Assembly (NCBI GenBank): GCA_032718475.1
Contig: JAUCBJ010002038.1
Location: 1 to 46,470, forward strand
Direction of reading: 5' to 3'
From: Nemertoderma westbladi
Taxonomy: Eukaryota > Xenacoelomorpha > Nemertodermatida > Nemertodermatidae
DNA length: 46,470 nucleotides
Each line of letters begins with the position of its first letter. The first letter of the stretch is position 1. Positions 19,545-31,364 of this stretch are shown piece after piece. A program made the position numbers and the translations under genes. A model generated the notes under the pieces. It worked only from the letters and a program-made list of their open reading frames with translations. It was not told the origin of the DNA and searched no databases.

Positions 19545-19860
19545 GTGCGCTCCTCTCATTCAATTTTTGTTTCCCCAACACTTTCGCCACTAACTCCGCT
19601 CCACTTTCACCCTGACCCTCCTCTACTTCTCCTCACTCTCGCTCTAACCCTCGGACCTCCTTGTCCCTCCACCTCCTTGTACCTCCTCCTCCCCCCACAC
19701 TTGAATTGTACCCGCACTCTCCTCGCGCTGTTACTCAACCCCTATCTCACCCACTCACTCCTGACGAGTCTCACCCCCCTCCTGTGCCGTCGCACTCAAG
19801 AAGTGTGATGTCGTCCCATGTCTCGTCCGCGAGCCTATTGGTCCCCAGTCCCAGTAGCTA
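19545..19860 (+). repeat. C/T-rich tract
   Basis: A strongly pyrimidine-biased plus strand, rich in CTCC, CCTCC and CACTC. The overlapping frames encode Leu/Pro/Ser/Thr low complexity and are not supported as genes. Confidence 0.6.
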
Positions 19861-20103
19861 ATTGGAAAAGGTTGAATAACTATAGTACTTACTTTGATTA
19901 CATTTGTTTACTAAACTAATAATGATTGCTACGTACGTACATACTAATTGCACTTTTCAATTATTTAGATTATTTGAATTTGTATTTAGGAGTTCGCACG
20001 TCTCGCGTGGTGCCTTCCAGGCATGTTACATCGAAGTCTAGTTCGTTCCACCTGCCTTTGGGAACCGTCTCAACTCTTTCCCTTTGTCGTCCTCCTCCCT
20101 TGG
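19861..20103. other. Spacer inside the GC-rich block
   Basis: Partly AT-rich around 19870-19990. It lies downstream of the minus-strand frame's final stop at 20104, and no frame is supported. Confidence 0.4.
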
Positions 20104-21340
20104 TCATTTCCTGGTCGCTGCTGCTCCTTTGGTCTTGTCTCCTTTCAGGCTCCTGACCCTCGCCGTCACCTCTTTACTGATCCCGGTCGTCGACTCCTTG
20201 GGCGCCGGTGTTATTAGCTCCCGGTATCGCTTCGTGGGTGGCCCCTCTGAGTGGCCCTGTTGTCTCCCCCTGGTGACGTCCCATAGGATCACTTTCATCG
20301 CCCGCGGCACATGCTCCGCCAAGAAATCCCTGAACTCTCCTCTGTTCTGTGGCGTCCACCTGTCCAAATATCTCTGCGTATTTATCACCCCGGCATACGA
20401 CGCCGCCGTCGCCACTTCCTGGTAGGTAAACAGAAGCCTCCGTTTGATAATCTCCATGTGGGCCTCCTGATTGATGTTAAAGAAGCCCCACCGGAACTCC
20501 TGGGCCTTCATACGTTGCCGAGTCATGGCCCTGACGTCGGCCCACTCCTCGAAGATCCTAAACTTCTCTTCGTCGTCCATCTAGTCGCACTGGCGTCCAT
20601 AGTGCCCCCGAAAGTTGCACTTCGAACACCGGTTGTGCAACCGTGGACACGCCCCCATCCTGTGGCTCGACTCGCGGCAGTAGAGACAACTAGTCCCTTT
20701 CTGGAACCAGTACAAACAGCTTCTTTCCTGGTGGGTCTGTCTCCCACAGTAGTTGCAGCCGAGCACCAATGTCTCCCGCCCCATGTCGTCTTTCGATCTC
20801 CGCGGTCTGTGGAGTCGCTGGTAAGCTAACTTCCGGACCCTCGTCCCTGTGCACGCCGATCTCCTCGCCCCTCCTGGGCATCGTCTCCCCGAATACTACC
20901 CGTGGTGCCATTCCCAGTTGCTCGCCCAACCTGATAGTGCTCCCCGCGAAATCCATCGCTGGCTCCTCATGCACCCAGGCCCGCTTGCCGGCTCTATCCC
21001 AGAAGGCCCTTGCCCCACTGGCCGTCACCACCCTCACTGGGTAGGCCGTGTCCGAGTGGCCGATCCTCCCGATGGGTGGCATCTCTCCAAACTCGTCGTC
21101 ATCCTCGTCCTCCTCTGGGTGTGGCTCCAACCCCGGTATCCCGGTGGACCCACTGTGTCCTTTCCTGCCTTGGCTCTCGCCCGTAACTTTCCATCCTTCA
21201 AACTCCCCTAGCCTTCTTAGTGGCTGATCGCCCTCGGCGCCCGCTGGTATGGGCGTCGTCTGCAATCCCGATGTCGACTGTTTCGGTGATCCCACCGTCC
21301 ACCCTAATTCTCGCCCTAGAGACTCCCCCGAACTCCCTGA
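20104..21340 (-). pseudogene. Gag/ORF1-like reading frame with three CCHC zinc knuckles, UAG-interrupted
   Basis: Reads right to left. 21340 to about 20830 is an acidic/Gly-rich region (EPHPEEDEDDDEFGEMPPIG) followed by a more ordered segment (AFWDRAGKRAWVHEEPAMDF). A frame change near 20830 leads to a basic stretch and three perfect CX2CX4HX4C knuckles: CNYCGRQTHQERSC, CLYCRESSHRMGAC and CSKCNFRGHYGRQC (20757-20585). TAG (20583-20581) is followed in the same frame by 158 more codons rich in charged residues and Trp (EEKFRIFEEWADVRAMT..., LDRWTPQNRGEFRDFLAEH) to 20104. Tandem CCHC knuckles bind nucleic acid and mark LINE ORF1 or Gag. No RT, integrase or transposase is attached. The block is far more GC-rich than its surroundings. 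It may be a decayed element or may use recoding. Confidence 0.6.
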
Positions 21341-21349
21341 TGACAAAAA

Positions 21350-22044
21350 AAGTAGCATAAGAATAACATACAGAGATTATAAACAGTTCTCAGAAAAAAT
21401 GTTCTTGCAGGATATATCGCAAATAAATTGGGCCCCACTATACAATAACGCGGACATTGACAAATCATATAATTACTTCGAACATGAAATTGAAAACGTA
21501 CTAAACAGACATGCTCCTATAACAACAAAAACAATAACAGAAAACAGAACTAAGAACACTACAAACAAAAATTCATGGGAAACACAAGAACTTAAAACAA
21601 CTAAATAAACAAAAAATGGACTCACTATATATCTGGAGAACAACTAAAACTGATGATGATTATGCAAACTTTAAGACGAATAGAAATAAATACAATAACT
21701 TAAATTGCACATTAAAAAATAATTATATGAAATCAAAATTTGCTGGGGCAAAAAATGAAAAATCACGCTGGAAAATAATTAACTCAATTTTAAATAAAAA
21801 AAGTACGAGCGATATGATTAATACAATAAAAACTAAAAATGGAAAAATTGAACACGGTTGCAAAATAATAGCTAATATACTCAACTCTACATTTTTAACA
21901 CTGGGACTACAGACTAGAAATATCACAAACCAAACACTACCTGTTAACACACATACTCCATTGTGCAATGATACTTTTTCATTTCACAATATCACTGTAA
22001 CTGATCTCTTAACCATCTTGGATAAACTAAATACGATAAACTGA
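21350..22044 (+). pseudogene. LINE family 2 linker between EN and RT
   Basis: Two overlapping frames (to 21608, then 21616-22044) give YRDYKQFSEKMFLQDISQINW, RNKYNNLNCTLKNNYMK and RWKIINSILNKKS. These match YRDFTNFRESEFLAEIHRITW, RNKYNNLSSKLKNSYIK and RWKLINQILNKKG of the second copy. This is the linker between endonuclease and RT; the EN domain itself is missing. Confidence 0.75.
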
Positions 22045-22153
22045 ATATATTCCCCCATGCATAATAAAATTAATTAAGACAAAAATAGCCTACCCATTAA
22101 CATATATAATAAACCAAAGTTTAACCACATCGAAGTTCCCCTCAAACTTAAAA

Positions 22154-23512
22154 ATGACTAATATGACTACCCCTGTTTTCAAAAAGGGAGATAGAGAGAA
22201 TGCTACCAACTATCGCCCAATATCTGTAACATCCACATTTGCTAAAATTTTTGTAACAGTAATGCTAAACCAAATTGTATCATATATAACTAAAAATAAA
22301 ATAATCAAAAATAAACAATTCGGTTTTCGCAAAGGATATGCAACTTCTGATGCATTAATTTACACTACAGAATCATGGAAAGCAACACTAGATAGCAATA
22401 AATATGTGGCCATTGCAGCACTGGATGTAGCAAAAGCGTTCAACTCTTTAAATCATAATATCCTATTAAACAAACTTACCCGACTCGGATTTCACACTAC
22501 TGCCACCAACCTAATAGCAAACTACTTACATGATAGGGTGCAAAGAGTCAAAATTAATAATACTCATTCTGACTGGGCTAAAATTAATCACGGCATTCCA
22601 CAGGGTACCCAAGTAGGACCTATCCTATTTCTTTTATACGTAAATAACATATCCGCCTTCTCTGATTTAGATCTAATCCAATATGCTGATGACACTCTAA
22701 TATTTGCATCACATTCAAATCCTTTAACAGCAACACACAATCTATCTGAACATGTAGACAAACTGGAACGTAACCTACTAGATATAAACCTAGATCTCAA
22801 CACGGATAAGACAGAATTTATCTTACTTTCTCCAAAAACCAGAACACCGAGCATAGAAAAAATACAACTAAAAACACAGTCATACACAATTGAACAATCC
22901 ACTTCAATTAAGTACTTAGGCGTTATTATTGATAATAGACTTAACTGGCACGCCCAAATTACTCACAAAATGGCCCTTGCAATATCATGCCTACGCAATG
23001 TTAAAGGACAACTACCATTGAAGACAAAATTAAATATATATAAATCTACAGTATTACCTTACCAAAATTATTGCTCAGATTTGCTAGTACCATTACACAA
23101 ACAATATGGATATAAACAAAAACTATATGAAATAGAGAAACAACAAAACTTTGGTTTACGCGTCGTCTTCAGTAAAAAGAATAGGGATTCCACCGGCACA
23201 GAACTTCGCACCATTGCTAAAATACCAAATTTACATTCACTGCGAGAATTTAACGCTTTAAAATTCTTTCACAAATATACGCATAACTTATCCACCCCTT
23301 TCAAACACATAGATCTACCATACTTACCAATTACTTTGTTAACTTCTGGTTCCCACAAACTTCTAAACCCACGCACGTACAATATTAAAATTCCAAAAAC
23401 TTATTCAAATCATGGAACTTACAGTTTAACAGTGGCACTATTAAAATATGGAATAGTATCCCCACTGAAATTAAAAAACAAGATACATATAAATTATTTT
23501 TACGCGATGTAA
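22154..23512 (+). pseudogene. LINE family 2 reverse transcriptase domain
   Basis: A 452-codon frame with the ordered RT motifs: FKKGDRENATNYRPISVTS, then FGFRKGYATSDALIY, LDVAKAFNSLNHNILL (motif A Asp), GIPQGTQVGPILFLLYVNN (motif B), and LIQYADDTLIFA (catalytic YADD). The thumb region ends LGVIIDNRLNW and LNIYKSTVLPYQNY. The catalytic Asp residues are intact. The C-terminal 40 residues shift frame near 23440, and the true end would be 23559. The family is Jockey/CR1/L2-like by motif pattern. It is inactive because the 5' part is absent. Confidence 0.85.
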
Positions 23513-23826
23513 AAGCAAAATATTTGAAACACTACACTCGATACGAAGAAATAACTTAATCCCAGGAACAGGATATATACTGCACTGTGCTGCATTCACC
23601 TTTTATTAGTTTATTGTTATTTGTTTAGATACCAGTAAAGTTGTAAGTAGTGCCCCGCCCCTACTTGATGTGTATGTTTTACGTATATAGTTAGACCCCT
23701 GCTGGACAACTGACGCTTATTTCCTAGTTTTTAAATTATCAGCTTGTGCGACGTTTGTTTGCTAGCTGCCTCCAATTGGTTTACCAGGCGGAGTTTTAAG
23801 GAAATAAAATATGTTTATTATTATTA

Positions 23827-25290
23827 TAGAATGGGAGGTGGACTATGTTATCCGGGTCGAGGACGGAACCTGCTTGCTTGCTCCTGATGGCTTTCTTCTA
23901 AATATAAACTAATAAATTCACTGCATGCTGTGGTGTGGCGTCCACAGCATTAGCCCCATTATTGGGGATTCTACCACTAGTTACACTCTAGATATATCTT
24001 GATTCAACAGTACCACTTTTATAATATGATTAAATATGTACGCTCTGTATAATTCTAGTTTGGTAACTGAATTATTTACTTATTAGACTAGTTTTTATGT
24101 ACGAACTTGAACCGTTGCATCCCTGGTAGCTAAATGAATGGAAGCGGTGTTGCTGCAGTCATAAATCCTGCCTTTAAAATTACTTATTTTACCAATTTAT
24201 TCAAATAACTGTATTTTTATCAGTTACGGTATTATTTCAATAATTTAGTAAGATTATTTTCCAGTAAAAGAGTTCTTACGCCATCTAGTGCTATCATGCC
24301 TGTATTGAACTTATTGCCACATAGAACGTCCAACTAGCAAGTGATCTTTTATTGGCTTATAGCAATTGCATTGATCCCACTAAAGTATATAATGTTATGG
24401 TGCCTGTTGATTCTTCACTTGCCAATCTGTGTTCTGCAAGAATTACTTCTCATGCAGACATATACCCTTGGTTGAGTTGTAGCCAGCGGTATTTTATTAC
24501 ATGTCAGTCTATGTACATTTAATGTCTTTGTAAATGCTTGAATTGAATTATATTTTGTACTTGTAATCTATTCTGTCATTGAATATAATTTGTTCTTTCA
24601 TCGCTGATTATACCGCCGATATTACGTAATCAAAGAGATTTTACATGGGCCAATTTTAAGGTGGGTCTATGCAATTAAGTATCAGAGGTAATTTGGACAA
24701 TTGTAATAGAAGTGTGTTGTTCTATCTCTGACTTACTAAATAATTAATATATGGCGATATACCAGACCATTAATATAAGAAAGGCTCTTATTATCAATTG
24801 TATCACAATTGAGAGTTGTCATAAATTAATTATGATAGAAATGTTTATATAATTGTACATAAAGAAGGCAAGTTACTAAACGTTTCTCCTAAAGAGAAAC
24901 ACAAATACCGCACTTGAGTCCTTATAGAATTAATTAGTCAGCCATTTGCTTGTTATATTGTGTTGTCACACCCTCCCGGTATCGTATCTCAGTCAAATAT
25001 AATAGATAATCAAATACTGTATTAAACCAATTAATGAGAGGAAGGCAGGAGGGAAGCTACGACCGATACAGTAAGCGGCCCTTGTTGACAGGTACACTAG
25101 CGCAATCCCGTTTATTGTGCCAGACCAGTGGTTTATATACGTCATAGATGCATGAGTTCTCAGTTCCCATCTTTGCAAGTCCGAAATCACACAAAATTGA
25201 GATTGACTAAAAGAGATTTACTAAAAGCGCTAACAAGTCAGTAGTAGTAAAAATGTGAAGATAACTATATTACTTACCCCTAATTGTAAA
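23827..25290. other. Non-coding spacer
   Basis: AT-rich. A hairpin ATGCTGTGG/CCACAGCAT lies near 23925-23950. No gene seen. Confidence 0.5.
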
Positions 25291-25369
25291 CATTATTGTT
25301 GGTTGTTCGGCATATGAAAAAAATAATCTGAAATGATTTTCCAGATTTGACTGCAACGAAAGGAAATAT

Positions 25370-25545
25370 ATATTAAATAAATATATAAATAATATATAAA
25401 TATATATAAATATAAATAATATATAAATATATATAAATATAAATAATATATAAATATATATAAATATAAATAATAAATATAAATATTATATAATATAAAT
25501 ATAATATAATATATATATGTATGTATATATTTAATATATGTATAC
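25370..25545. repeat. AT-only tandem repeats
   Basis: ATAAATATATATAAATATAAATAAT-type units of about 27-28 bp repeat several times and decay into (TA)n. The Tyr/Ile-rich frame across it is an artefact. Confidence 0.85.
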
Positions 25546-26380
25546 AAAATTTAAAAAAATTTCGATTTAAGACTTAGAATCCTAGTTAGAACCTTAGAAA
25601 CATAACAAATATTTTTTTGATCATTAAAATAAATGTAAAAATACATATAGTCAAGTCAGTCAGGGTAAGAAAAAACAGTTTTCGTAAAAAGGACCTAGTG
25701 TTTGTCCTATTTCATATTTTATTTCAATTGGTGGTTGTAGATATAAAATAGATCATAAGCTAAGCAAAGCATCTATGTAATTTTTAGGATTAAAACAATA
25801 ATAATATTCCAACTGAACAAAAAAGAATGTTGTGTTGATATTATTGCCAACGAATGTTAGTTTGACCTAGAAAATGAATACTACAGAATAGAAACAATGG
25901 GAATGTAGAAAAATGTTGGTGTTATTTTTTACCCCTTTATCGCAGCCTTGATTCCTTTTCTTACACTGACTGACTATACTGCTCAAAACAAATAAAACAC
26001 ATTCACCTTCCAATTATAATAACACTATATAATTAGAAATACAATTAGAGTAATCCATTAAGTAAGTATTAAGGAATAATATTCTACAATTTATAAGCAC
26101 AATATAATGAAACATATTTGCAAAGAAATAGAAGTAAAATAAAATTCAAACAGATAGTGCATACAATAAACAATATAATAACAAAACAATGAATATACAT
26201 TATACATACTTTCATTAGTGTAAAAGTATTACCGGTATACATGCATGCCATGAATATAGGCAAGTCCGTTTGTTATAGATATGTAAGGCATATGATACCT
26301 GAAATGTTTCACAAACAATTACAACTTTAAGTCGGAGAGAAGATTTGAGACTTTAGAAGATATTTCGGATGGTGGGACCC
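25546..26380. other. Non-coding AT-rich spacer
   Basis: No supported reading frame or repeat beyond simple A/T runs. Confidence 0.5.
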
Positions 26381-26389
26381 GAAAAATGT

Positions 26390-26714
26390 GCTCCAAAAAG
26401 AGCCACACAGGAACCGTAAGGCGTAACAGGTATACCGTAAGTAACACACGTTCGACAACTTAAAAGCTAGGTCAACCTTGCAGAAGGGTTGGCCGCTGAA
26501 ACCGAAGAACATTATAGATAACGACGCTCTGTGAGGAATCTTTAAGTAGAACTACAAATGGGTTTACTTGCAAACCCATACGGGCATATTCAGATGACAA
26601 AGTCAGTATTTGTTTATCCATGGCTGCATGATCCACAGCCTCCATTATGAACGAACTCTTCGCATCAGAAATGGATGGGTGCCAAAACTTTCGATTAGAT
26701 CGGGATATCTGCAC
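26390..26714 (-). pseudogene. Remnant of an uncharacterised invertebrate protein family
   Basis: The frame 26714-26472 gives WHPSISDAKSSFIMEAVDHA and GLQVNPFVVLLKDSSQSVVI. The neighbouring frame (down to about 26390) continues with KVDLAFKLSNVCYLRYTCYA and ends WSTFFG. From memory, this follows uncharacterised invertebrate proteins with a 'W.P.i.da..SFi', 'lqP.iv.vg' and 'vDl.FKl...l...YP' pattern. One frameshift near 26500 and a short length show it is a fragment. The function of the family is unknown to me, and the assignment rests on motif memory. Confidence 0.4.
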
Positions 26715-26989
26715 AGTGCACAGACATCTTATTACAGAGCTTCTCTGTCAGCAAGAACAAACCTATCTAAAGTTTATCTCTTTTATTCATTAAAACTCAT
26801 AGTTATGATAAATAACACATGAGGCAGTCTACATTAAGAGTAGACTGATAATCAAAATGAATAAGCGTCGTAGGGCCAAGGTGTTGCTTCGCAGCACCTG
26901 TACGTACAGTACAGTATGTAAGCTACTATAAAGTAATATACTTAAATTCAAGCTAACCAATTATAGCACAAACAAATTATAATAACTGA

Positions 26990-29576
26990 ATAAAACATAT
27001 GTAAATTTATATTTATATTAGCATCTATCCGTTAGGTTACCTCTTCCCTTGCATATTTAGTTTGGTATATTTTCCATAATTTCGCCTTGAATATTAATAA
27101 TGAAGCAGCACCCGATACATTCAACGGTAGCTTATTCCATAATTTTATGAGAGATACTATGAGGCTGTCATGGCCGTGTTTGTTTTTCGTTTTAGGTATG
27201 ACTATATTGTTAGTGCGTTGGTTAATTTTCTGATTTTTGTTTGAATGAAAGGGTAAGTTTAAATTTTGGTAGGGCTTAGATATGTTATGTATGTATTTGT
27301 AAAAATAAATTAAAGCGAAATATTCTCGTTGGGCAGATAATAATGGGACCTTAGCTTTTTGTCGAAGTTCTGTACCTGTCGTGTCCCTTATTTTTTTTCC
27401 AAATATTAAGCGAAGTGCATAATTTTGTACCTTTTCAAATTTATACAGTATGTCTTTGTAACCATGTTTTCCATGCAATGATACCAGTAATTGACTACAG
27501 TAGTTATGATATGGTAATGTTAGAGCTTTGTATATATTTAATTTGGTTCTATCAGTTAATTGCCCCTTAATACTGCGTAAACTAGAAATGCTCAAGGTCA
27601 TCTTTTGTAATATATTATCTATATAATTCTTCCATTGTAATTTGTTATCTATTTCTACTCCTAAGTACTTTACTGATTTTGATTGGCTTATCGGTATTGC
27701 AGTTCCAACATTTAGTTCTATTTGTTCAGGTGTGTTTCGTTCTTTAGGGGATAAAAGTAAGAATTCCGTTTTTGATGGATTGAGTTTAAGGTGGTGAAGT
27801 CTGAATGTATCATTTAGTTTTATAACTTCCTGTTCCAATTTTTGTGATGCTTTTTTTGGATTTTTGTCTGTTGTAAATATAACTGTATCGTCCGCATATT
27901 GTATCAAATCTGTGGTGCTGCTTATTTTTTTTGGAATGTCGTTTGTATAGAGAGTAAATAATAAAGGACCTAAAATTGTACCCTGTGGAACCCCTCTTAG
28001 TTCTGTTTTCCAGTTGGACTTTGTGTTTTGTAATTTTACCCTTTGTTGTCGTTGATTGAGATAGCTTCTGATTAATGATATTGCCGTTTTGTGGAATCCC
28101 ATGTCGGTCAGTCTGTGTAATAATATTTCCCTGTTTATGGAATTGAAGGCCTTGCTGAGATCCAAGATTGCAACAGCTACGTATTCCCCCTTATTTAACT
28201 TTTCTCTCCAGTATTCAGTCAAGTAAGTTATGGCATCTACTGTAGAGTACCCCTTCCGAAAGCCAAACTGTTTACAGTAAAGCATATTGTTGTGGTCTAT
28301 GTACCTAACTATTTGATTAAATATTGCCCGTTCAAATACTTTAGTTAAGGGTGATGTCACAGCTACTGGTCTGTAGTTTTCATGATCCGAACTGTCCCCT
28401 TTCTTAAAAACTGGTGTTATATCAACTAATTTAAGCTTATTTGGGAATTCAGATCTGGTAAAACTTTGGTTAATAATATATGTTAGTGGTGCTAATATGT
28501 CTGCAGATATTTTCTTAATTATTCGAACCGGAATTCTAGAAGGCCCACTAGACTTGTTTTCTTTTAACTTACTAAGTATTAATAATATTTCATTGTCATT
28601 TGTACATCTAAATGAAAATTGTGGTTTATTATTATTATTATTGCTATTAGGTACATTTAAATGTGATATTTGTTGCGATATCGATACCCCATCATAAAAA
28701 TTCCCAATATTAATGTAAACATCATTAAATATGTCCGCCATTCTCTTGCTGTCAGTTATTACCTTTCCTAAGTGTTTTAAACTACAGATAACATTTAGTT
28801 TTCCCTTTTTATTTAATATTTGATTTATTAATTTCCATCTTTTCTTGCTGTCCGTTGCTTCCTGAAATTTTTGCTTTATATACGAATTTTTTAATTTGCT
28901 ACTTAGATTGTTGTATTTATTTCGTATGGCTTTATATATTTTATAATCTGCGTCTAATTTCGTTTTTCTCCATTTTAAAAAATGTGAATACTTATCTGCA
29001 TTTAGTTTCTCTAGCTCATCTGTGGACCAATCAGGTTTATTGTTATTTGCTTCCCGTGGACGGCCAGTATCAAGCTTTCGTCTGTATGGTGCATATTTAT
29101 CGAGTATTTTTTCTATGGTATTTTCAAGAATTTCATACTGTACATTAATATTTGTTTCCCAGTATATTTTTTCCCATGTTATTCTATGAATCTCTGCTAA
29201 GAACTCACTTTCTCTAAAATTAGTAAAATCACGGTATTCTATCCATTGCCTTTTGTGTTCTATCCTGTCTCTAACTACGTAGTTTAATTTTGTTAGTGTA
29301 TAATCATGATCGGAAAACTCACACGGAAAAATGATAGTTTGTTGTATAATTTTCTTATCAATATTTGTCATTACCAGGTCAATGAGCGTTGCGGTTGTTT
29401 TTGTAATACGAGTAGGTTTATTTGTGTTTGTAAAGTACATATTATACAATATTGCTAATTCTTCTAATAGCTGAGTACTCGGATTTGGATTTTTACATAT
29501 TAAATTTATATTAAAGTCTCCTTGTATAAGTATTTTCATCTTTGGTTCTAGAGTTAATGCATGTTCGAGTTCTTCT
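26990..29576 (-). mobile_element. LINE family 2 element, nearly complete ORF2
   Basis: Minus-strand EN-RT element with a single long open frame, truncated at its 5' side by fusion to another LINE at about 29576. It is related to the plus-strand copy at 21.3-23.8 kb but diverged, so the two are separate subfamilies or old copies. The 3' UTR after the stop (27032) is AT-rich, with AATAAA near 26990. Confidence 0.85.
27032..29576 (-). CDS. LINE ORF2: partial endonuclease plus reverse transcriptase
   Basis: About 848 element codons without a stop; the first about 22 codons of the frame beginning at 29644 come from the fused LINE. The EN half shows ILIQGDFNINLI, TATLIDLVMTN and PCEFSDHDYTL, the late APE-type endonuclease motifs including SDHD; the earlier EN motifs are missing. 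A linker follows, then RT: FKKGDSSDHENYRPVAVTS, FGFRKGYSTVDAI, AILDLSKAFNSINREIL, GVPQGTILGPLLFTLYTND, LIQYADDTVIF. The thumb and a C-terminal KLWNKLPLNV segment end at EEVT. The catalytic RT residues are intact. The protein would nick DNA and copy its own RNA at the target site. Without its 5' end it cannot be expressed as an autonomous element. Confidence 0.9.
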
Positions 29577-29579
29577 GCA

Positions 29580-30077
29580 TTAAGAATGATGTGCCGGCTT
29601 GTCGAAAAAATTGCACCGCCACAACTCCCTATCACCCATGACATTTGCTAGATCATCCGCATCTTTAAGGCCAGTGTCCTTTAAGATGCGTCTCCAGAAA
29701 GTCATGGGCTGTCCACCATGCTTATTCACTCCATGAGGCTGCCAAAGTACAAGATTATGCACTGGCTGGTCCTCACGGCGAAAGCAATGTCCTGCAAAGC
29801 GGAGGCGATTTTGTTCTAGTGTCAAGCTTGGGGGAACCAATGAGACACCTCCAATGTTATATTGTGTCTGGTTGGAGATGTGTGCATTGTACTTGACACA
29901 ATGAACCCGGCGTAGCATTCTTGTGAATGTGCCATCCAGAGATTTGGTGTCCTCAGCAGTTAAAGCCCAGCATGGACTCCCGTAGAGGAGTACTGGAACT
30001 ACTGCTGCTCTAAATAATCGGACCTTAAGTTTCCGATTAATTCTCGGTGACTTCCAAATCCTGGAAAGCCTATTCAA
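29580..30077 (-). pseudogene. LINE family 1 ORF2 tail (copy B)
   Basis: 165 codons almost identical to copy A (15483-15980), with the same LLYGSPCWALTAEDTKSLDG and GHCFRREDQPVHNLVLWQPH segments. It continues in frame from the RT core except for the TAG at 30084. Confidence 0.85.
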
Positions 30078-30083
30078 GGCTGC

Positions 30084-30850
30084 CTATGCCTTTCCCTTAC
30101 GTATTCGAAGGTCCTCACCTGACTTCCGGATCCATGATCCCAGGTAACAGAAGTCGTCCACATGCTCAAGCATACCATCCTTTGAGCTTATGCTCATCCG
30201 ATCAGAGACTTGCTGAGGACTTTCAAAGTTAACTGTCAGAATTTTGGTCTTTCTGGAGTTAATAAAAAGACCAACACTAGAAGCAGCATGTTCTAATGAG
30301 CTGAGGAGCCGTTGGGCTCCCTCTAATGATTCTGAGAGTACTCCTAAGTCATCAGCAAAGTCTAGATCAGTTAGGTACTTGGCAAGATTTCCTCGACTTC
30401 TGGAGCCAGTAGGTGGAGTTATCATCACCCCATCATCATTATAATGATCTAAGGACATGTGTAGAACATAGTCAACTACAATAATGAACAAGAATGGTGC
30501 AAGTGTGTCTCCTTGGAGGACACCCCATAACACTTCAAATGGTTCTGTGTCACCGTCAACAGTAGACACAAATGTCGTCGAACCATCATATACTGATCTG
30601 ATTGCTGCAATAATTTCATCAGGAATCCCATATAATGAAAGTATGCTGAACATACGTGAGCGAGAGACTGAATCAAAGGCCTTGAAGAAGTCAACAAAGA
30701 TAACAGCCAGATGCCTGTCTTTCTTTTTTGATAACTCTTCAATTATCCTTCTAAGTGCCAAAATGGGCTCCATGGTCCCCCGACCTTTACGGAACCCATT
30801 CTGATTTCCACGGAGCAGTCTCTCAATGGGATCCCTGATGCGAAAATCAT
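30084..30850 (-). pseudogene. LINE family 1 reverse transcriptase core
   Basis: RIRDPIERLLRGNQNGFRKG lies upstream of the first ATG (30773). Then come VIFVDFFKAFDSVSRSRM (motif A), GVLQGDTLAPFLFIIVVDY (motif B) and YLTDLDFADDLGVL (motif C; FADD replaces the usual YADD), with CYLGSWIRKSGEDLRIRKGK at the end. A TAG at 30084-30086 stands where copy C has TGG (GKAWAALNRLS), so a single nonsense mutation separates this part from the tail at 29580-30077. Confidence 0.85.
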
Positions 30851-30989
30851 CGGAGTATATTTCAAGTTTAGAATAATTACAAAGACAACAGCCCTAATAT
30901 TCCGATATATTATTACCATCTCATTAAATGATACTCTAGCTGGTGTGGTGGTTGTACGGCAAACCCCATATTATTGGAAAGATGTGTCT

Positions 30990-31215
30990 GCATAGAAGGT
31001 GTAAATTATAAATGTAAAAAACAACCTAAGGACCACTCTGATACAAAGAGGCCAATGGGCCACAAGGCCACACAGTTAGCGCAGATATATGTTGTAACTG
31101 TAAAAAGCAACCTTAGGGCCAGTCAGATACGAAAGCAGTCAATGGGCCACAGGGCCTAGAGGCAACATGTTGCCAAGATGCCACTAATGTTGCCATAGGG
31201 CCACATTTATATGCT
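30990..31215. repeat. Degenerate ~100-bp tandem repeat with GGGCCACAAGGCC words
   Basis: AATGTAAAAAACAACC...CAATGGGCCACAAGGCC (from 31012) recurs from 31096 as AACTGTAAAAAGCAACC...CAATGGGCCACAGGGCC; further TTGCC..GGGCCAC words follow to 31240. Confidence 0.65.
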
Positions 31216-31364
31216 GAGAGGTTGCCAAAGGGCCACTGCCAATTCTGGAGGGGTGGCACAGTGGCAACATTTATATCAATATATATATATTTATGATATC
31301 CTATTTGATATTTGTTTACTATATCGTGACCTTAATTGTGCCCTGTAAGATCTAGTGTCTGGTG

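Larger units (their letters stand above)
21341..23826 (+). mobile_element. 5'-truncated LINE, family 2 copy (EN lost, RT present, frameshifted)
   Basis: The sequence switches abruptly from GC-rich to AT-rich at about 21341. The reading frame is broken near 21605, between 22044 and 22154, and near 23440. All parts align in order with the minus-strand element at 27.0-29.6 kb. The 3' UTR ends in AATAAAATATGTTTATTATTATT near 23826. The joined C-terminus would end at 23559 with an acidic EEIT, against EEVT in the other element. Confidence 0.85.
29577..30850 (-). mobile_element. LINE family 1, copy B (RT and tail), fused to LINE family 2
   Basis: Same family as the copies at 15.48 and 45.46 kb. 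Its 3' end stops at the sequence matching CATTCTTA..ATGCAG of copy A, without the TAG tail, and continues directly into family 2 endonuclease sequence in the same orientation. At the 5' side similarity to RT is clear to about 30850 and may extend weakly to about 30950. Confidence 0.85.

Noticed and set aside
20023-21211. Plus-strand Pro/Ser/Leu-rich frames in the GC-rich block
   Set aside because: They are shadows of the minus-strand zinc-knuckle frame, in high-GC DNA that has few stops.
25293-25547. Tyr/Ile-rich membrane-like protein (minus strand)
   Set aside because: It is a translation of AT-only tandem repeats.
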